NCBI RefSeq assembly: GCF_000002875.2
Contig: NC_009395.2
Coordinates: 317,501-381,500, forward strand
Direction: 5' to 3'
Origin: Leishmania infantum JPCM5
Taxonomy: Eukaryota > Euglenozoa > Kinetoplastea > Trypanosomatida > Trypanosomatidae
DNA: 64,000 nt
Under the pieces are notes generated by a model, which saw nothing but the letters and a program-made list of their open reading frames with translations, did no database searches and was not told the origin of the DNA. Positions within the stretch are counted from its first letter, which is position 1; each line of letters starts with the position of its first letter. The translations under genes were made by a program, and so were the position numbers. Positions 21,578-31,150 of this stretch are shown here, one piece after another.

Positions 21578-21990
21578 GAGGGAGAGAGAGAGGTATCCCA
21601 TTTCGGGACTGCAGGCACCGTGTGGCGCCTTGCCCATCCTTGAGGCCCTTTCTCCTCCTCCTTCCTCCTTTCTCCCTCCTTTGGCTGTGATCGCTGTAAT
21701 TTCCGTCTGTTTTGCTGCTGAGAAACACGCTTCTCGCTCTGCTTGCTCGCTTTACGTTTTGCTTGTGTGCCTGTGTGCACGCGAGGAAGGCGCTGGCGAT
21801 CTGTCTCTTGTGTGTTTCTGTTTTCTTGTGTCCATCACCAGGTTTGTTTTCTCTCGCGCATCCGCGGATGTTCGCTTCGCCACCACACCTCATCGTCATT
21901 CATCCTTGATCGTTTATATCCTCTGTATTATTGTTTTCCTCCCATCTCTCTCTCTTTCTCGCCGTGTGCGCGCCACCGTGAACAGGCACC

Positions 21991-24900
21991 ATGAGTGGGT
22001 CGCCGTTGAACTCGTCACTGCAGCCGGCTCTAACGGCCAGTGATGAGGCTGTTATCAATGAGGGAGTTAGTGTCGTTGTGCGCGTCCGCCCTCTCTCCAC
22101 AAAGGAGCGGGCAGATGCGAGGGTGCACAACTGCATTAAATGCTTGCCAGACTGCGTCATCATTGACGGCAGCGCCCACGCACGGGCATCCATGCACGCG
22201 AGCCCGGCAGGACCAGCCTCGCAGCCGACGCGCGCCGCAACTCGCCCATATCAGTTCTCTGTCGATCAGGTTTTCAACACGCACGCCTCGCAGATTGAGG
22301 TGTACGAGCAGTCGTGCAAGCGCATCGTAGAGGGTATCTTCCACGGCATCAACGGCTCCATCCTCGCCTACGGCGCCACCGGCTCTGGCAAGACGCACAC
22401 CATGTTTGGCAGCACAATGAGCGCTGCGGGTATTGTGTACCAGGCCGTCCAGGACATCTTTGCTGAAAAGGAGCGACTGGAGGAAGAGGAGGGCAAGCGC
22501 GTGCGCATCAAGTGCAGCTTTCTCGAGGTCTACAATGAGGATGTGTTTGACCTGCTCGCCAGGCCGGTGGGAGAAGGCAGCGGTGGCGCGAAATCCTTGG
22601 CGAGCAGCGGTGCTGGTGCCTCGGGCCGAGAAGCGAAGCGAGTCCCTCTTCAGGTGCGCGAGGCACCCGACACGACGGCTTCTGCGTCTGCAGGCTTTGA
22701 TGCCGGTGAAGGCGGCGGTATCAACAACGGCGGGCTGCACATTCGCGGGCTTACACATATCTTCCCCGAGACGTTCGAGGACTTCGCCCGGAGCATCGAG
22801 CACGGCCACACACAACGATTCGTGGCCGCCACCGGGGCTAATGCGCAGTCGAGCCGCTCGCACGCGATCATCACTGTCGAGGTAGAGGTGCGCCACAGTA
22901 ATACCTGCGCCAACGTTGGCGACGTGGGCTTTGCGTCGGCGGTGGATGACGACGCCGATGCGGCAGAGACAGCCACGGAGTTCTCGCCAACGAAGAAAGC
23001 GGCGAAGAGGAAAAAGAGGCCGTTGACGTCGACGGTCACTATCGCGAAGATTCAGTTCGCGGATCTGGCGGGCTCTGAGCGCGCCGCCGCGACCAGCAAT
23101 ACGGGCCTGCGTCTTCGCGAGGGCGGAAACATTAACCGGTCGCTGCTAGCGCTCGGTGCGGTCGTGCAGAGCCTGGTGCAGCAGAAGGTGCGACGGCGGC
23201 AGACAGGCGGCAAGGGCGGAGGCAAGATCTTTATTCCTTACCGTGGGTCCAAGCTGACACGGTTGCTGCGCGACAGCATTGGCGGCAACTGCCGCACGCA
23301 GATGCTTTTCTGCCTGAGCCCGAGCACGAAGCACACAGAGGAGACGGTGAACACGATGAAGTTTGCGATGAACGCGAAGGAGATCCAGGTGGAGGCGCAC
23401 CGCAACGAGTTCGCCGTCAACTCGAGTCAACTAGCCAAAACACAGGAGGCGCTCATCGAGGAGCTGCGAGAGGAGCTTGCTCGCGCGCAGTCTGCTCTCG
23501 CCGCGTACACGAGTGGTCTCAGCGGCAACGACTCGAACAATAGCAGCAGCGCCGAAGGGAACCAGTCTCAGCGTGCTGACGCGGTGCCGGCGACCGAGAG
23601 CAGCGTCGTTGGCAGCGAGAGTCCTTCGCTGACCCTGCACATTCGACAGGGGGCGTCGCCATCGACGTCGAACAGCCCTCTTGCTGCCCTCAGCACTGGC
23701 AATCGCAGCCACAGTAGCCCTGCGCCCACACCATCAGTGCCAGCCTTGCCCTCGTGGCCTGCCAAGAGCGCGCCGCGAGGCACTGTCACACCATCTGCGG
23801 CAGCCGCCGGTGCAGCAGCGTCGTCGCCGTCCGTGAACGGATGCCAGTCTCCCGTATCGATCGGTGGCGCCGACGTGCTGCAGGGCGGGAGCGTGCCGCG
23901 CCCGTCCCTCAGCAGCCGCACCGCTCGCCCGTCTGTCTTCTCGGAGACCACTCCGCTTTTCTCTGAGCTGGAGGCAAGGCTGAAAAACTTCTCTGCTCAA
24001 AAGGAAAGCCTCTACCACGAGGTGCGCGAGGCGCAGGAGCGCCAGCGTGATAGGGAGACGCAGCTGCGAGAGCAGCAGTGGCGGCTTGCCACGTTTCTTG
24101 TCAGCGACGCCTCCGGCAGCCGCGCACGGGGGGAGGTGGACGGCAACGGCACCACCGGCATTGGCGTCGCCGGCCTGCGCAAGATGATTTCGGCCATGGA
24201 GGCGGAGCAGGCTCAGCAAGCACACCAGCTGACCGCGCTGACAGAGCGGCTCGACGACGCGGATCGGCAGTTCGCCGCCACGCGGCAGGAGCTGCTGCGC
24301 GAGCGTCAGGGCACCTCGCTTGAGCTGCTGCTAGACAACGCGCGTCTGCGCCAAGGTTGCACGGAGGCCGAGTGCCTGGCCGCGCACTACCACCAGGAAT
24401 GCCGCTCGCTGCTCAACCGTCAGGCTGAATACGCCGAAGCGCTGAGCAAGTGTGTCGAGGCTATTCAGCGCCTTCGTCCGCACCTCGCCCAGCTGACCTC
24501 GCCAACGTCCTCCATGAACGGCAGCAACAGTGGCAACGCCATCGTGGCCGCGGTCGAGACGGCGAACGTGGCTCTCTTGTACGCGCTGCTGCCCACCGCG
24601 TCCACCGCGCAGATGACGACCGTGTTCGAGTCCGCGTTGCACTCGACCGTGAAATCGCCGCTGCAGGCGCCGCCGCTGAAATCGGTCTCTGCCTTCTCCT
24701 TTCCTGCGCAGCCAATGCCCTTTGCGCACCCGCCGCTGGCGCCGAGTCCGACGAACCGGGCCGGTCGCAGCAACAGCTGCAGTCCTCTTCGCGGCGGCGG
24801 GCCTGCCGGCACTCGTGGCTCGAATCACCTCGCGGAGCATTTCCGCGACCTGATGGCCACCGCCGAGTCGATGCATCTCACCAGCAGTAGCGAGAGGGAT

Positions 24901-26445
24901 ACGAGCGAAAACACAGAGGGGGTTCGCACGCGTCACGGCCATCTCGTGCAGGCGGCTGACCGCACTAGTAGTCCGGAGCGGCGCCCTTCAACCCAGCAGG
25001 CATGCACGAGCGATGAGCCCCTTGGCCGGGCCCCCGCAACCGGCAACAAAAACGCCCCCAAAGCGTTCGGGCGCACGTTTAGTCTCACGGGCTTGACGCG
25101 AAACACAGCGACGGCGCCACCTGGAGGCCGCAAGAGGCGCCTATGCCCGGTAGCAGACAAGACGTCGTCGAGTGGACCGGTCGGCGGACACGCGCCTCGG
25201 ACCATCAACGGAGCAGCCGCCAAAAAGAGCTTTGGTGGTGGCGCACTGCGCGCGCAAGCGCTCCAGCGGTCTGTCTCCGCCCCGCTCCCGTTTACTCGCT
25301 CAGCGTCACGCACACAAGGCCCAGCTGCTGGGCCAGCTCGCAAACCTAAGGCAGCTAGTGCCTCAGGCCCCGCCGCTGCATCATTGACGCGACGCCACGC
25401 TGGCGCACAGAACGCTACCCAGCATCGGGCCAACAGGAAGACGCCCGTCGGCAGTCCCGGTGCCGGGCACACCACCACAGCTTCTTCCTTCGCCTTTGTG
25501 CGCAGCAACCATGCGTCTGCGCTGCGGGCGCTTGCATTCGCTATGGACAGTGCAGACTCTAGCCTTAGAGGACGGTCGAACCGTCGCAGAGAGGTGAATT
25601 CGTCACCGCCGACGGCTGCGCGGGCGTCTTCGGAGGCGACAGCGAACAGCGGCAGCAGTCGCAGCATGCCGAACACCAACGGTGCCGCCAAGAGGAGGCA
25701 GAGCAGCAGCAGTACAGGCAACAAGTTCGCCGCCATCAACCCGATGCAATCTTGCCCCGACGCAGACTGCAGCCCATCACTTGCGCAGGCTCAGCAGGAG
25801 AGGAAGCGCACCAGCGGTGGCGCGGCGCCGCACCTGCTCGGTTTCGCACCTTCATCATCGTCGAAGTTTGAGCGCACCAGTAAGAAGGCAGGCAAACTTG
25901 CCCGATCCCAGGCTGCATTCGTTCCTGTTAGTACCCCTCGCGTGGCCGGGGCTTCAGGGGTCCTGCTGCAGCGCCGATCGGATTCTGCTACTGACACCGC
26001 GGCAACCTTTACCTCCGCGGGAAGCCCGTCTCGCATCTCGTCCTCCAGCAGCGATAGCAGCAGCCTCAACGTGAGCTGCGAGTCTGCGCCGTCACGCTAC
26101 AACGTTTCGCCAGAGGGTCGAACTGCCACACCTGAGACGGGCGCGCACAAGACGAAAAAGGCTGCCAATGGTCCACGAAAAAGCCATGACAAAACCCCAC
26201 AGCTGACGGTGGCGCGCCTGCTGGAGTGCGCGGCGGCGGCGGCGCCTGCGTTACCGCAGTACAACGCCACTTTGTCTCCGAACACACACGGTAGCGATTG
26301 CGTGAACAAGGAGAACGGCCAACAGCCACTTCAGTCGCGCACGCGCACTTCCTTCACGGATGACCTCATGGTGAGTATCAGCACATGCTTCTCCGATGGA
26401 CTGTCTCCGAACAGTCGGGGACAAGTATCCTCGAGCCACTGCTAG
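21991..26445 (+). CDS. Kinesin with N-terminal motor domain and expanded basic loop 12
   Basis: A 1484-aa microtubule motor. The motor occupies residues ~25-467: 'VVRVRPL' near 28-35, P-loop GATGSGKT at 128-135, switch I SSRSH at 287-291, switch II DLAGSE at 358-363, and the 'YRGSKLTRLLRDS' helix near 417-429. Three insertions enlarge surface loops. One Gly/Ala/Ser-rich loop follows 'EVYNEDVFDLL'. One acidic-then-basic loop precedes switch II. A third, basic and Gly-rich loop (residues 397-413), sits at the position of loop 12. The nearly invariant Asp of PYRDSK is Gly419. The remaining ~1000 residues have short coiled coils (about 640-700 and 730-830), then a long Ser/Ala/basic tail. The motor being N-terminal predicts plus-end-directed movement. 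'GIVYQAVQDIF' recalls kinesin-8, but the family is uncertain. The ATG used follows a plausible splice acceptor directly. Confidence 0.96.
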   Translation: MSGSPLNSSLQPALTASDEAVINEGVSVVVRVRPLSTKERADARVHNCIKCLPDCVIIDGSAHARASMHASPAGPASQPTRAATRPYQFSVDQVFNTHASQIEVYEQSCKRIVEGIFHGINGSILAYGATGSGKTHTMFGSTMSAAGIVYQAVQDIFAEKERLEEEEGKRVRIKCSFLEVYNEDVFDLLARPVGEGSGGAKSLASSGAGASGREAKRVPLQVREAPDTTASASAGFDAGEGGGINNGGLHIRGLTHIFPETFEDFARSIEHGHTQRFVAATGANAQSSRSHAIITVEVEVRHSNTCANVGDVGFASAVDDDADAAETATEFSPTKKAAKRKKRPLTSTVTIAKIQFADLAGSERAAATSNTGLRLREGGNINRSLLALGAVVQSLVQQKVRRRQTGGKGGGKIFIPYRGSKLTRLLRDSIGGNCRTQMLFCLSPSTKHTEETVNTMKFAMNAKEIQVEAHRNEFAVNSSQLAKTQEALIEELREELARAQSALAAYTSGLSGNDSNNSSSAEGNQSQRADAVPATESSVVGSESPSLTLHIRQGASPSTSNSPLAALSTGNRSHSSPAPTPSVPALPSWPAKSAPRGTVTPSAAAAGAAASSPSVNGCQSPVSIGGADVLQGGSVPRPSLSSRTARPSVFSETTPLFSELEARLKNFSAQKESLYHEVREAQERQRDRETQLREQQWRLATFLVSDASGSRARGEVDGNGTTGIGVAGLRKMISAMEAEQAQQAHQLTALTERLDDADRQFAATRQELLRERQGTSLELLLDNARLRQGCTEAECLAAHYHQECRSLLNRQAEYAEALSKCVEAIQRLRPHLAQLTSPTSSMNGSNSGNAIVAAVETANVALLYALLPTASTAQMTTVFESALHSTVKSPLQAPPLKSVSAFSFPAQPMPFAHPPLAPSPTNRAGRSNSCSPLRGGGPAGTRGSNHLAEHFRDLMATAESMHLTSSSERDTSENTEGVRTRHGHLVQAADRTSSPERRPSTQQACTSDEPLGRAPATGNKNAPKAFGRTFSLTGLTRNTATAPPGGRKRRLCPVADKTSSSGPVGGHAPRTINGAAAKKSFGGGALRAQALQRSVSAPLPFTRSASRTQGPAAGPARKPKAASASGPAAASLTRRHAGAQNATQHRANRKTPVGSPGAGHTTTASSFAFVRSNHASALRALAFAMDSADSSLRGRSNRRREVNSSPPTAARASSEATANSGSSRSMPNTNGAAKRRQSSSSTGNKFAAINPMQSCPDADCSPSLAQAQQERKRTSGGAAPHLLGFAPSSSSKFERTSKKAGKLARSQAAFVPVSTPRVAGASGVLLQRRSDSATDTAATFTSAGSPSRISSSSSDSSSLNVSCESAPSRYNVSPEGRTATPETGAHKTKKAANGPRKSHDKTPQLTVARLLECAAAAAPALPQYNATLSPNTHGSDCVNKENGQQPLQSRTRTSFTDDLMVSISTCFSDGLSPNSRGQVSSSHC

Positions 26446-28229
26446 CAGCGCGCGATAGTGGCACAGGACGTGAGTGAGTATCGGGGTGATGCACGGCTGT
26501 CCACTGCACGCGCTGGTCGTGCAACTGGTCCGCTTTTTTCCCTTTCCTCTCTCTTTTCAACTGCCTTCCTCCTGTCGTTGTTCCGGAGCACACAACGCTA
26601 TTCACGTGTGGCTCTTTAACAACGTCGGAAGTATCCACCCTCTCCTCTTTCTCCGCCTTCACCTTGCTCACCTTCGAGTTCGCCGCTTCTTTCGTTGTTG
26701 TCGGTGTGTGTGCTTTCCGCCCAGAGATTCGCTACACGTTTTCCTTTGTTTTTCTTTTTCTTCTGTGGAGGGCGGAGGCCGTACGCGCACGCATTTCTGT
26801 TCATGTTCTGTTTTTTTTTTTCCTTTCGCTTCTACTAGACCGATGCGCGCTCCCTCCCCTCCCTCCGTGGTTGTGCTCGCTTCGCCCTCCCCCCTCCGGT
26901 GCAGTGTATGGAAATATGGAGGGGGGCGGCGCGGATAGAAATGGGTGGTGGGGAGAGCAGGGAAAAAAGGGGGAGGTGTGCGTGTATGTGTACAGTCTCT
27001 GATCATGTGGGCAGCAGGCCTGCGTCCTTGTTCTCCCTTTCTCTTCCTGTGGCTGCGATGCCTCCCTCTCTTGTTGGTCGTTTGCATGTCGTGCACACGT
27101 GTGGGTGTCTTGTTGCATTTTTTTTTTGCGGGCTCAACGCCCCTTCGTCCCACCACCACCACCACCACTGCAGCACATGGGAAGCGCCTTCACATACACA
27201 CATACACATACACACTCGAACATCGCTCCTCCTTTTTTAGAATTGGATGACTCCTCGCTTGTCTACCTGTCTGTCTGCCTCTCTCCCTGCGTACCGGTGC
27301 GTCATACATGGCACAGCCACACTTTATATTTCGCTGCTGAGCTTTCTTTCTGTGTGAGTTATGTATGGTGTGTGTCCATCCGTCTGTGTTTGCGTTGGTT
27401 TTTGTTTTCGCCTTGCCATGACACTTGTTGACGCGCACACGCGCTGGAGAGAGGCGAAGAGGCCCCCTCTTCCTCAAAAAATATAAAAAATATGGTCATC
27501 CTGTATACCGAAACGAGAAGGGAACGCAGAAACGTACTGTGCTGCCTGGGTAAGAGGCACGACACATGCTCAGTGTTGCCTCTCGCGAAGAAGCCGAACG
27601 ATCGAACGATGAGGGGCGGGCGTGGGTGTGGGCTAAGAGACGATAGACGGAATGTAAAGGCTCACGGAGTGGTGCAAATACGGTCTCGGGGGAGCAAGAG
27701 GGACGGCGTGAGTAAGGGTACGGCTATGATCGCGATAACTGCCGCGACGGAGTGTGTAATAAAGCGCAAACAGGGGTAAGATGAGGTGGGGGAGGGGAGG
27801 GAGGAGGATGACAAAATAAATCAAACCTTTTTTTTTGCTTTCTTTCTGTGTGTGTGTGTGTCTTTTCCAGGAAGAAGCGCGCCTTGCCGACCTCCTTCCT
27901 TCATCCCTCCCCTCTCCCCTCCTCCCCTCCTCCCCTCCTCCCCTCCTCCCCTCCTATCGCCACCCCCCTTTGTTTTTCTTTTTTTTTCCTTCTCTGGCTG
28001 TGGCCCAGTTGGGACTCTTCCATCTCGTATTATGGTAACTTCCTTCCTCTACATCCTGTCAACGGACAGAGCACATTACCGGGTGCGTCTGCGTGGGTGT
28101 GGGTGATGTGGTGCGCATAGGCGTTTTCCTTCCTTCTTTTGCGTGCATATGTATACGTGTATGTGTACGTAGTGTGTGTATGTGTGTCGTTTTTTTTTTG
28201 GTGGCAATCGTGGTGCTTTTGATCTTTTC
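26446..28229 (+). other. Intergenic region with homopyrimidine tract
   Basis: About 1.8 kb without a supportable gene, probably including the 3' UTR of the kinesin. It holds poly-T and CA runs and a long C/T-only stretch (see the separate repeat entry). Confidence 0.6.
27903..27956 (+). repeat. CCTCC-type homopyrimidine tandem repeat
   Basis: A tandem array of CCCCT/CCT units is almost free of purines on the + strand. The complementary strand has regularly spaced G4 runs and could fold into a G-quadruplex; the duplex could also form H-DNA. It lies about 0.27 kb upstream of the retroelement relic. Confidence 0.8.
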
Positions 28230-28284
28230 TTCCCTAAGTCCTGCGCTCATCCCACTAACGATGCAAGGCACATAAAAGCGCTTG

Positions 28285-28953
28285 CCAACATCTCCAACCA
28301 GAGCGTCACCACCGGCTGCGTCGCTGCTACATGGAAAACAGAGAGGGGGAGGGGCCCTTGCGCCCTTTCTGATGCCGAACATTGCCGATGGTGGTCCCAC
28401 GCCCTCACTCCGCCCCGCCCTGTGACGCTGGCCAACAATCTGTGCCAGCTTCTCGAGCGAATTGCCTCGCGACGACTGCGCGGCCATCTGGGAGACACGC
28501 TCCAACCACAGCAGTCCGTCTTCCGTCCCCACCGCTCCACCGCAGACCCCGTGGACTTGCTCCTCCACAAAGCAGTGCAGCGCGGGCCAGGCATGAAGAT
28601 GGGAGCAGTGTCTGTGGACTCTACACTCGGATGTTCGACGCGCTAGGCTATGGCGCTGAAGAGGTTCAACGTCGACCCATACCGTACTCGCAGGATCATG
28701 TGTTTCGCGGACGTTCGCCCCGCCTGTGTTTGCTTCCACACGGAAAAATCAACGAGGAACAGCTTTACACGCGGGGTTGCCCAAGGGCCTGTCGAAGGAC
28801 CTTCTTCCCTTCATCATTGTAGTAGACTCGCTGAGAGTGGAACTCAGCAAGACACCCGGACTGCACCATGCTTCCTTTGCTGAGGATATCGAAGTCCTCA
28901 CGCGCTCCTCAGACAAGCTTGCTATACAAGCAACAGCGCAATTCGCCCTCTGA
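28285..28953 (+). pseudogene. Reverse transcriptase remnant of the retroelement
   Basis: The order of fingers and palm motifs of an ingi-clade reverse transcriptase is preserved, but the reading frame changes at least three times. Motif A keeps its Asp (about 28617), but the continuation ('YTRMFDALGYG') is displaced by two bases. Motif B is recognisable near 28770. Motif C at 28876-28887 has Glu in place of the first catalytic Asp. A TGA follows at 28951-28953 in that frame. The product would be inactive. The domain call is by pattern knowledge of ingi/L1Tc/vingi elements. Confidence 0.85.
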
Positions 28954-29399
28954 GTGGGGTAGAACTGGACGCTGGAGCACGTCATGCAGCTAAGTGCCTT
29001 CACTACCCCCCCCTCAAAACAAAAAACGAGGTGCGCACTCTTGGGGGTGCGACACCGCAACCAGCTGAAAGTATCCGCTGTACGCACGTGGCCAAGGGAA
29101 GATCGCCACACCCACGCCTTTTCCGCGTGGACATTCAGCCAAGATGTGGAACTGGCCTAAGGGCTGCAGCGGTTGTCAACGTGGTCAGGGCTCGGCTTGC
29201 AAGGCGGAAGGCAGTGCGCTCGCACGGATAGGGCCCGCCGAAGGATCCTCTTCGCTCTTCTTACATGGCACTGCTTGAATCGAAGCTGGTCTCGGGTGTG
29301 CCACCACGTGGCGGGACGGTGCTGGCCGGAAACTGCTGAAAGGCCTCTGAGCACCTTCACGCCAAAGCAGCCGCAGCCGCAGCGGCTACTCTCTCCATA

Positions 29400-29873
29400 C
29401 ACAGACAACAGAGACCGACTCGAGGCCGATCTCCTGCCCCTCGACCCCAGAGTATTGCTGCGCTGTGCACGCCTGCATCCCTCCGCAGCCACGCCAGGAG
29501 GCAACCTTGCGCACTTGGCGCGGGAGGTGCACACGCCGGATGGCGGTGTCGTCACAACGCTTCCGCAGATCTTACGCCGGTGTGCAGGCATTGACACACC
29601 TCGGAGCTGCGCATGCATGCACAGCCGTCGCGTGTACACCAGCATATCACTCCCTGGCGGGCTGTGGGAGCACATCTCAGAGGACCGAAAACCAGCAGCA
29701 CGCAGGCAGCAACTCTCTCGTTTTTCGAAGCGCCCTTATTGATGGCATACTGCAGCGCACCGGAGGCACAAGCGCTGGCGCGATTGGCATGTCGCGTGCG
29801 CCTCCGATTTCAGCCTGCCTTTTCGCACCGCGAATTGGAACACAAGGAAAGAGTGCACAGGCTTTCGAAATAG
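29400..29873 (+). pseudogene. RNase H domain remnant of the retroelement
   Basis: The only confidently matching portion is the C-terminal motif at about 29772-29873, where 'VRLRFQPAFSHRELEHKERVHRLSK' follows the 'F.FSHCG...NE.AD.LAK' pattern of ingi-clade RNase H. The key 'NE.AD' acidic residues are largely lost. The upstream part up to 29400 is assigned only by position between the reverse transcriptase and the finger region. Confidence 0.6.
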
Positions 29874-30725
29874 GCAGCGCCGGAGGCGCCATCACCAACT
29901 GCATGGACCACGGCCCGGTTACCGGTCCCTGACGCCGAGCCGACATCCCCCGAAACCTCGCCGCACGACGCGACACGCGACGCCAAGAGCTACTTGGCGG
30001 CAACTGCTCCACACCGAACAGGAGCGCTGAGCTTACAAGGCGATAGGAGACCGTTCTCACCTAGCTGCGCACGAGCACTTGTCCGCACTTTAGTTTCCTG
30101 CAGCAGCGGATGACGAGCAGTGGCGGGATGGAGTGCAGGTGATGTACTGCCCACTACTACGCTGGCGCTGCGGTGCACCCCTTTCCCCCACCCCGCCCCC
30201 GCCAGAGCCACCAGCCTCGCCTGTGCTTTCCTGCGAGGGCGTCCGACCCGGCGTGGTGCCCTGCATGCCACGCGTGATTTGCGGATCGCTTGACGCTCTA
30301 AGCACACCTCTCTTTACGCTGCATGGGCTTCCGACGTCGGGTGTCTGTGGCTGTCCCCTCTGTGCGCAGGCACATGCTTGTGCACGGGCCCCGCCGCTTG
30401 ACACACCTGCTCCTGTCCAGGGCCTGCAGACGCAGGAGAGGGTGGAATGCCTCCCGCCGCCACGGACGCACAGCAGCGTCCCACCTGTAACACCCGTCGT
30501 GGTACGTGCGGGTGGGTCATCCCGACCCCTTCCCCCAAAGAAGCGACGGAAGAGGACAGAGAGTGACCCGCGCGGCAACAACGTCCTGAAACAAGCCCCG
30601 AGATCCAGTAGTGCGAGCACTGTGTGTGCACACACTGGCAGTCAAACCTAGCATGACTCATCCCATCGAAACGAAGCATGCAGATGTGAGAAGTGCACGG
30701 GTGATCGACGGAGAAGGCGCACGCG

Positions 30726-30791
30726 TGCGAAACATGCGGCACCTCCTACACCCGACCGGGTGGGCTGATGAAACACCGATGTCGGAAACAT
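30726..30791 (+). other. Intact C2H2 zinc-finger unit in the retroelement relic
   Basis: One 22-codon unit reads with exact C-x2-C-x12-H-x4-H spacing (Cys1, Cys4, His17, His22) and the aromatic and Leu positions of a classical finger. A degraded neighbour lies at about 30620-30690. C-terminal C2H2 fingers are typical of ingi-clade elements and are thought to bind the element RNA. Confidence 0.75.
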
Positions 30792-31150
30792 GGCGAGAGC
30801 GCCGTGAATAGCACCGTCGAATTCTGCAGACCCGAATGCCACGAGCCCCCAGGCCATGCTATGGGATACTGCGGCGTGATGCGACTGTGCGGGATGGGGC
30901 GGGCGAGGCATGGCACACAGGCGGGGCGCAGGGGCTCGGGGGGCCCTGGCCTGCGGCTGCCCAACTTTCTTCCTGAGCTCACCCGACATGCGCCTGGACC
31001 CCGCCCCCTGCTGCCCTGCACGGAAGGCGCCACCTCTTGCTGCCCTCCGGCGGTGGACCCTGGGCGCGGCCCGCGTGGGTCAAGGCGTGCGGTGCCCCTC
31101 GAGTTTTCATCTGGCGCCGATCGCGCCGCACGCATGCAAGGAAAGGACGA

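Larger units (their letters stand above)
20465..21990 (+). other. Intergenic / 5' region of the kinesin gene
   Basis: No gene is supportable; the long open frame across most of this region is pyrimidine-rich and repeat-derived. A pyrimidine tract at about 21931-21961 followed by AG at 21984-21985 would place the trans-splice site only 5 nt before the kinesin ATG. Confidence 0.6.
28230..31150 (+). mobile_element. DIRE-like degenerate ingi/L1Tc-clade non-LTR retroelement relic
   Basis: A decayed, 5'-truncated retroelement in + orientation, with coding remnants scattered over three frames. In order: reverse transcriptase start ('ISNQSVTTGCVAATWK', about 28285-28335); 'RPVTLANNLCQLLERI' with 'RPVTL' at about 28415 and 'LQPQQSVFRPHRST' at about 28500-28545; motif A Asp at about 28617, followed by a 2-nt shift; motif B 'RGVAQGPVEGP' near 28770; catalytic motif C at 28876-28887 reading FAED instead of FADD; RNase H end motif ('AFSHRELEHKERVHRLSK') at about 29820-29873; and a C2H2 finger at 30726-30791. 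No endonuclease domain is visible upstream, so the 5' part is missing. Stops and shifts occur throughout, so no active protein can be made. Both ends are approximate. Confidence 0.85.

Noticed and set aside
20589..22043. A 484-codon open frame on + between the PDS5-like gene and the kinesin
   Set aside because: It runs through pyrimidine tracts, a GGGGA repeat and a CA repeat, has no domain-like segment, and overlaps the kinesin start in another frame. It is an open frame created by low-complexity sequence.
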